Part shown: in pieces, positions 10,530 through 13,986 of the stretch
How positions within the stretch are numbered: position 1 is the stretch's first letter
Layout of the letters: every line of letters starts with the position of its first letter
NCBI GenBank assembly: GCA_009930155.1
Contig: RZYX01000045.1
Span: 1 to 13,986 of the forward strand
DNA: 13,986 nt
Direction: 5' to 3'
Origin: Clostridia bacterium
GTDB lineage: Bacteria; Bacillota_A; Clostridia; Oscillospirales; Acutalibacteraceae
Translations under genes and position numbers: made by a program
Notes under the pieces: generated by a model
Told to the model about the DNA's origin: nothing
What the model saw: only the letters and a program-made list of their open reading frames with translations
The model's database searches: none

Positions 10530-10537
10530 TAAATTTG
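10530..10537 (+). promoter_or_regulatory. Candidate -7 promoter box for the DUF2520-kdsC-ubiA-maf cluster
   Basis: TAAATTTG fully matches the Bacteroidetes -7 consensus TAnnTTTG and ends 20 bases before the ATG at 10558. This spacing would give a short leader and supports that ATG over the longer in-frame opening further upstream. No convincing -33 TTTG lies at the expected distance. Confidence 0.42.
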
Positions 10538-10557
10538 TAATAGAAAAAAATAGATAT

Positions 10558-11331
10558 ATGTCTGATGTTGTTATTCTTGGATCCGGAAATGTTGCAAGCC
10601 ATTTTATTAAGGCTTTAAGCACTTGTGATATCAGAATTAGACAAATTTACAGTAGAAATTCACAAACAGCCGCCGATCTTTGTAAACTTGCTAAATGTGA
10701 ATATGTTTCCAAGGTCGATGATATTGTTGCAGATGCCGATTTTTATTTTTTTATTATGAATGATGAGGCAAATGTTCATATTGCAAAGCAAATCTCAATA
10801 AATTCTTCGAGTATTGCCGTTCATACTGCGGGAAGTCAATCAATGAATATTTTTAATGGTTTAACAAACAATTTTGGCGTATTTTATCCTTTTCAGACAT
10901 TTACAAAAGGTGTAGAAACCGATTTTACAAAAGTTCCGATTTGTATCGAAGCCTCAAATCCCGAAACATATTTAAGCTTAGACAGATTAGCGCACAAACT
11001 CGGTTGTAAAACGTTTAACATTGATGAGGCAAAACGTGAAGTATTACATTTGTCAGGAGTTTTTGCTAGCAACTTTATGAATCATTGCGTAAATATTGCG
11101 GAGGATATTTTGTCGGAAAACAATATCGATACTAGCATTATTATGCCTCTTTTGGAGCAAAGTCATTATAAAATAATAAATCATGGAGCAGAAGCTTCAC
11201 AAACTGGTCCGGCTTTGCGAAATGATAATTATACAATTGAAAAGCACCTTAAACTTATCGAAAAAAACGAACAATATTCGGCAATATATCGGGTTTTAAC
11301 TGATAGTATAAAGACAAAATTTAACAAATAA
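10558..11331 (+). CDS. Rossmann-fold DUF2520 domain protein
   Basis: This 257-residue protein combines an N-terminal NAD(P)-binding Rossmann domain with a C-terminal DUF2520 helical domain, an arrangement related to ketopantoate reductase and F420-dependent NADP oxidoreductases. The nucleotide-binding loop is GSGNVA (8-13). Other family landmarks are HTAGSQ (89-94), YPFQTF (110-115), HLSGVFASNFMNH (164-176) and TGPALRND (217-224). It is probably a soluble cytoplasmic oxidoreductase; its substrate is not known. The frame stays open upstream to 10381, but that extension is Lys/Asn/Ile/Phe-rich, starts with TTG and would place 59 residues before the Rossmann fold. The ATG at 10558 gives the normal length and lies just after a good -7 box. 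It is first in a four-gene cluster, 11 bp before the HAD phosphatase gene. Confidence 0.85.
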   Translation: MSDVVILGSGNVASHFIKALSTCDIRIRQIYSRNSQTAADLCKLAKCEYVSKVDDIVADADFYFFIMNDEANVHIAKQISINSSSIAVHTAGSQSMNIFNGLTNNFGVFYPFQTFTKGVETDFTKVPICIEASNPETYLSLDRLAHKLGCKTFNIDEAKREVLHLSGVFASNFMNHCVNIAEDILSENNIDTSIIMPLLEQSHYKIINHGAEASQTGPALRNDNYTIEKHLKLIEKNEQYSAIYRVLTDSIKTKFNK

Positions 11332-11342
11332 AAAAATAGTAA

Positions 11343-11885
11343 ATGCACAAAGACTCATTAAGAAATCTTAATTTTAAAGAAATATTAAATGGTATCGAGG
11401 CCTTATTTTTCGATATCGATGGTGTGTTGTCTGCATCGGAAGTATTAATTTCGACTAACGGAGAATTGCAGCGTACAACAAATGTTAAAGATGGTTATGT
11501 CCTAAAATATGCACTAAAAAAAGGATTAAAAATATTTATTATTTCCGGAGGTCTTAATGTAGATGTGCAACGTCGCTATCAAAATCTTGGAATTAAAAAT
11601 GTAATTATCGGATGCAAAAACAAACTTAGTGAGTTCGAAAAAATTGTTGCGAATGAAAAGCTCGACAAATCAAAAATATTATATATGGGTGATGACATTC
11701 CCGACTATCAGGTAATGAAAATAGTTGGATTGCCATGTTGTCCTGCCGATGCTGCATCTGAAATTAAGGAAATTTCACTTTATATTTCTGATAAAAAAGG
11801 CGGGCAAGGCTGTGTTAGAGATATTATCGAACAAATTATGCGGGCAAAAGACATTTGGATGTGCGACGACTCTTTTGAAACATAA
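11343..11885 (+). CDS. kdsC: KdsC-like HAD phosphatase (Kdo-8-phosphate phosphatase family)
   Basis: This 180-residue HAD-superfamily hydrolase most closely resembles KdsC, which dephosphorylates 3-deoxy-D-manno-octulosonate 8-phosphate to Kdo for lipopolysaccharide inner core. HAD motif I is FDIDGVLS with nucleophile D24 and acid/base D26. Motif II is the serine in ISGG (S68), the motif III lysine is probably K94, and motif IV is GDDIPD (G116, D117, D118). The C-terminal GGQGCVRDIIEQI (153-165) matches the KdsC tail that closes the neighbouring active site in the tetramer. There is no cap domain, and the size is typical of KdsC. A related sugar-phosphate phosphatase role cannot be excluded because the other Kdo genes are not nearby. 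It lies 11 bp after the DUF2520 gene and 12 bp before the ubiA-family gene, so it is probably in the same operon. Confidence 0.82.
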   Translation: MHKDSLRNLNFKEILNGIEALFFDIDGVLSASEVLISTNGELQRTTNVKDGYVLKYALKKGLKIFIISGGLNVDVQRRYQNLGIKNVIIGCKNKLSEFEKIVANEKLDKSKILYMGDDIPDYQVMKIVGLPCCPADAASEIKEISLYISDKKGGQGCVRDIIEQIMRAKDIWMCDDSFET

Positions 11886-11897
11886 AAACAAAATATT

Positions 11898-12869
11898 ATG
11901 GGAACTTTTTTAAAGCTTATTCGATGGAAAAATATTCTTGCAGTAGCCGGAATCATGTTTATAATGAAATATGCTGTAATTGTTCCTGTTTATCAGTATT
12001 ATGGAGTCGATATCGGACTTTCAAATACAGGTTTTTTATTCTTGATAATGACGGCTGTATTAATTATGGCCGGTGGGAATATTATTAACGATTATTTTGA
12101 CCGAAAAACTGATATGATTAACCGTCCCGAACGCGTTTTGGTTGCGTTTAAAGTTAATAGACGAACTGCAATTTTTATGCACTCGGCATTTACTTTTCTT
12201 GGCGTAGTTTGTGGGTTTATTACTGCTTTTATCGCCGGAAAATTTATTATTGGATTGTATTTTATTTTTATCAGCTTTTTAATTTGGATATACTCCAACA
12301 ACCTTAAACGGAAAGCATTATTAGCTAATATTACTCTTGCGTTTTTAACAACACTTATTCCGCTTTCTGTTGGAATTACCGAATATTATGCTCTAGAAAA
12401 CTCTCTTTCCGAATGGACAATTGAAACCGCTCGTGCAATTAAAATATCGTTTCAGGTTATTATCGGATTTTCAGTTTTTGCTTTTCTCTTTAATCTTATT
12501 CGTGAATTAATTAAAGATTGTCAGGATTTTAGAGGCGACTACAAAACCGGAATAAAATCTGTTCCAATTATTATTGGCAGAAAAAATACAAACTGGTTGA
12601 TTTCTGTTTTGGCACTTTTCTCTCTGATTACAATTGTGTTTATCTGGGAAGTGTATTTGTCGAAACTTATATTTTTTCAAAATAGTATTGTTGGAGATAT
12701 ATACATCTATATAATTCTAGGATTGCCTATTCTTATTTTGAGTGTACGTTCTGCATGGGGCGAAAAAATTGCTAAATATAGACGGATGAATACTTTAACA
12801 AAATTTATTATGTTTTTTGGAGTCTTATTCAGTTTAATTTTTAGTTTTGTAGTCTATGGTAAAATTTAA
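11898..12869 (+). CDS. UbiA-family prenyltransferase, geranylgeranylglycerol-phosphate geranylgeranyltransferase-like
   Basis: This 323-residue integral membrane protein has about eight or nine hydrophobic segments (for example near 43-60, 95-130, 143-160, 184-202, 234-250, 267-283 and 301-320). It carries both UbiA aspartate motifs for Mg-diphosphate binding: NDYFDRKTD (64-72) in the first cytoplasmic loop and DCQDFRGD (207-214) in the second. The following SVPIIIG matches the family. Such enzymes transfer a prenyl chain from a prenyl diphosphate to an acceptor in the membrane. Bacteroidetes members in this gene context are usually annotated as geranylgeranylglycerol-phosphate geranylgeranyltransferase, the enzyme that adds the second chain in archaeal ether-lipid synthesis, but the real acceptor in bacteria is uncertain. 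The gene starts 12 bp after the phosphatase gene and its last 14 bases overlap maf, indicating co-transcription. Confidence 0.82.
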   Translation: MGTFLKLIRWKNILAVAGIMFIMKYAVIVPVYQYYGVDIGLSNTGFLFLIMTAVLIMAGGNIINDYFDRKTDMINRPERVLVAFKVNRRTAIFMHSAFTFLGVVCGFITAFIAGKFIIGLYFIFISFLIWIYSNNLKRKALLANITLAFLTTLIPLSVGITEYYALENSLSEWTIETARAIKISFQVIIGFSVFAFLFNLIRELIKDCQDFRGDYKTGIKSVPIIIGRKNTNWLISVLALFSLITIVFIWEVYLSKLIFFQNSIVGDIYIYIILGLPILILSVRSAWGEKIAKYRRMNTLTKFIMFFGVLFSLIFSFVVYGKI

Positions 12870-13455
12870 TGCAGATAAAAATTACGAAATTCTGCTTGCA
12901 ACTGCAAGTCCACGACGTCAAGAACTGTTAGCTCAAACAGGTATCCAATTTAAAATTGTGAAAGCTCCTGATATTGTCGAAGATTACCCAAAAAATTTGT
13001 ATCGCGAGAATATTGCAACTTATCTTGCCGAAAAAAAAGCAGCAGCTTTTCAAGACTTAAACAAAAATCAAATTCTTATTACTGCCGACACTATTGTTTG
13101 GCTTAATGATATTGTTCTTGGAAAACCAACCGATTATTCAGACGCTTTTCAAATGTTGAAACTGCTAAGCGGGAAATCACATTATGTAATTACCGGAGTT
13201 TGTCTAAAATCCATAGAAAAAACAGAAACATTCTACTCCGAAACTCTTGTCAGATTCGCAAAGCTGGAAGATGAAGAAATTAGATATTATATCGAAAAAT
13301 TTAAACCTTTTGATAAAGCAGGCGCTTATGGAATACAAGAATGGATAGGGAAAATTGGGATAGATTATATCGAAGGTTCTTATTATAATGTGGTTGGATT
13401 ACCGGTGCAGATGCTATATAGAGAATTGAAGAAGTTCGGAGTACAAAGTTCTTAG
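12856..13455 (+). CDS. maf: Maf-type nucleoside triphosphate pyrophosphatase (YhdE-like)
   Basis: This 199-residue cytoplasmic enzyme of the Maf/HAM1-like fold hydrolyses non-canonical or excess nucleoside triphosphates to the monophosphate and pyrophosphate. The YhdE subgroup prefers dTTP and UTP, and the motif FDKAGAYGIQ (152-161) fits that subgroup. The N-terminal signature LLATASPRRQELL (13-25) supplies S18, R20, R21 and E23. ADTIV (77-81) gives the catalytic aspartate D78, followed by GKP (89-91), and GSYYNVVGLPV (174-184) closes the family pattern. The start overlaps the ubiA-family gene by 14 bp, consistent with translational coupling. The last residues (KFGVQSS) and the stop codon are encoded by a degenerate heptamer array that continues downstream, so the natural C-terminus may have been altered. 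The core is complete, so activity is expected. Confidence 0.92.
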   Translation: MVKFNADKNYEILLATASPRRQELLAQTGIQFKIVKAPDIVEDYPKNLYRENIATYLAEKKAAAFQDLNKNQILITADTIVWLNDIVLGKPTDYSDAFQMLKLLSGKSHYVITGVCLKSIEKTETFYSETLVRFAKLEDEEIRYYIEKFKPFDKAGAYGIQEWIGKIGIDYIEGSYYNVVGLPVQMLYRELKKFGVQSS

Positions 13456-13488
13456 TGCGAAGTTCTTAGTTGTAAATTGAGAGTTAAA
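13433..13488 (+). repeat. Degenerate heptamer array, AGTTCGG-like, 8 units
   Basis: The bases split into eight 7-base units: AGTTCGG, AGTACAA, AGTTCTT, AGTGCGA, AGTTCTT, AGTTGTA, AATTGAG, AGTTAAA. Seven of eight start AGT, and AGTTCTT occurs twice. The first unit is the reverse complement of the perfect heptamer array at 13924-13986, and AGTTCGGAGT (13433-13442) pairs exactly with it over 10 bases. The array starts within the last codons of maf and runs toward the four-helix-bundle gene. It looks like a decayed tandem repeat. Confidence 0.65.
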
Positions 13489-13513
13489 AAGTTAAAAAAT
13501 AATTATATTAATT

Positions 13514-13870
13514 GTGACAAATAAAGAGTTTGCAGAAAAGTTAGAAAAAAGAACATTGGATTTTGCAATCATGATTCTTAAGTTATGCGCTAAATTGCCT
13601 AATACCATTGAGGCTCAAGTGGTTAGATATCAACTTGCAAAATCTGGCACAAGTGTAGGTGCTAATTATAGAGAGGCTAACTGCGGACGAAGTAAAGCAG
13701 ATTTTAAAAGTAGAATTGGAATATCAGAAAGTGAATGCAGCGAATCTGCTTATTGGCTCCAAATTATTTTGAGCATGAAATGGTTGGAAGACAATGAAGT
13801 CGTTCCAGCATTAGACGAAGCAAAAGAACTATTGGCTATTTTTAAATCTATCGGGAATAATTCTAAATGA
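13514..13870 (+). CDS. Four-helix-bundle protein, 23S rRNA intervening-sequence (IVP/S23) family
   Basis: This 118-residue protein belongs to the four-helix-bundle family first seen encoded in intervening sequences of bacterial 23S rRNA genes and related in fold to the Avd accessory protein of diversity-generating retroelements. Family features include RTLDFAIMILKL (13-24), the strongly conserved SGTSVGANYREA (44-55), SKADFKSRIGISESECSESAYWL (60-82, with DF and E-YWL conserved) and a C-terminal E-AKELL-IF helix. The protein is small, soluble and probably forms oligomers that bind nucleic acid; its cellular function is unknown. Translation probably starts at GTG 13514, since no nearby in-frame ATG precedes the first helix. 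The gene is not inside an rRNA gene here. It stands between two heptamer arrays in opposite orientation, 58 bases after maf, and may have arrived independently of the operon upstream. Confidence 0.88.
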   Translation: MTNKEFAEKLEKRTLDFAIMILKLCAKLPNTIEAQVVRYQLAKSGTSVGANYREANCGRSKADFKSRIGISESECSESAYWLQIILSMKWLEDNEVVPALDEAKELLAIFKSIGNNSK

Positions 13871-13923
13871 AATATACATTAAATACATATAATACAACTA
13901 TACCCGAGCAAGAGAATTGGATT

Positions 13924-13986
13924 AACTCCGAACTCCGAACTCCGAACTCCGAACTCCGAACTCCGAACTCCGAACTCCGAACTCCG
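13924..13986 (+). repeat. Perfect heptamer tandem repeat (AACTCCG)x9, open at the window edge
   Basis: Nine exact copies of the 7-base unit AACTCCG run without interruption from 13924 to the last base, so the true array is probably longer. There are no spacers, which excludes a CRISPR array. It begins 53 bases after the stop codon of the four-helix-bundle gene. The unit is much more GC-rich than the surrounding DNA. The array is the inverse of the degenerate heptamers found on the other side of that gene. Confidence 0.95.

Noticed and set aside
10381..10557. A 59-residue N-terminal extension of the DUF2520 protein from a TTG codon at 10381
   Set aside because: The extension is low-complexity Lys/Asn/Phe/Ile, lies before the nucleotide-binding fold, and spans a good -7 promoter box. 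The ATG at 10558 gives the family's normal length.
11725..12301. Small open frames at 11725-11913 (plus) and 12092-12301 (minus)
   Set aside because: They overlap the KdsC-like and UbiA-family genes in other frames and show no family motif.
13514..13870. Diversity-generating retroelement accessory gene (avd)
   Set aside because: No reverse transcriptase, template repeat or variable repeat is present in the window. The protein fits the IVP/S23 group better.
13924..13986. CRISPR array
   Set aside because: The 7-base units are contiguous with no spacers, and no Cas gene is present.
13433..13986. A true 23S rRNA intervening sequence
   Set aside because: The flanking DNA is maf coding sequence and short repeats, with no 23S rRNA sequence on either side that I can recognise.

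Overview
The window looks like chromosomal DNA from a Bacteroidota (Bacteroidetes) species, probably class Bacteroidia or Flavobacteriia. The DNA is AT-rich. Two secreted proteins end in type IX secretion system (T9SS) sorting domains, and PKD and SprB-type repeats are abundant. Possible promoters resemble the Bacteroidetes -7 box (TAnnTTTG), and strong Shine-Dalgarno sequences are absent. I cannot name a genus from the sequence alone.

Left part, minus strand (211-10345). Two large paralogous genes lie head to tail, 10 bp apart: a 942-aa and a 1937-aa secreted M14 zinc carboxypeptidase. Each has a signal peptide, an intact M14 active site, a carboxypeptidase regulatory-like domain, PKD and Ig-like modules, and a C-terminal T9SS sorting domain. 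The longer one adds a CUB-like domain, an internal 70-residue duplication and a long alternating SprB/PKD tail. A hairpin with flanking A and T runs (1631-1668) probably ends this transcript. Just beyond it, a candidate promoter precedes two overlapping small genes: a predicted outer-membrane beta-barrel protein and an exported DUF4159 protein.

Middle. About 212 bp (10346-10557) separate the divergent transcription units and hold only weak promoter candidates.

Right part, plus strand (10558-13455). A compact four-gene housekeeping cluster encodes a Rossmann/DUF2520 protein, a KdsC-like HAD phosphatase, a UbiA-family prenyltransferase annotated in this phylum as a geranylgeranylglycerol-phosphate geranylgeranyltransferase homologue, and a Maf-type nucleotide pyrophosphatase. 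Gaps are 11 and 12 bp, then a 14-bp overlap, so they are probably co-transcribed. From memory, this gene order recurs in Bacteroidetes.

Right edge (13433-13986). A gene for a four-helix-bundle protein of the 23S rRNA intervening-sequence (IVP/S23) type is flanked by two heptamer arrays in opposite orientation. The left array is degenerate (AGTTCGG-like, 8 units) and begins inside the last codons of maf. The right array is perfect (AACTCCG, 9 units) and runs off the window. This resembles a mobile or formerly mobile cassette and is the most unusual structure here. I see no tRNA, rRNA, CRISPR array, transposase or phage gene.
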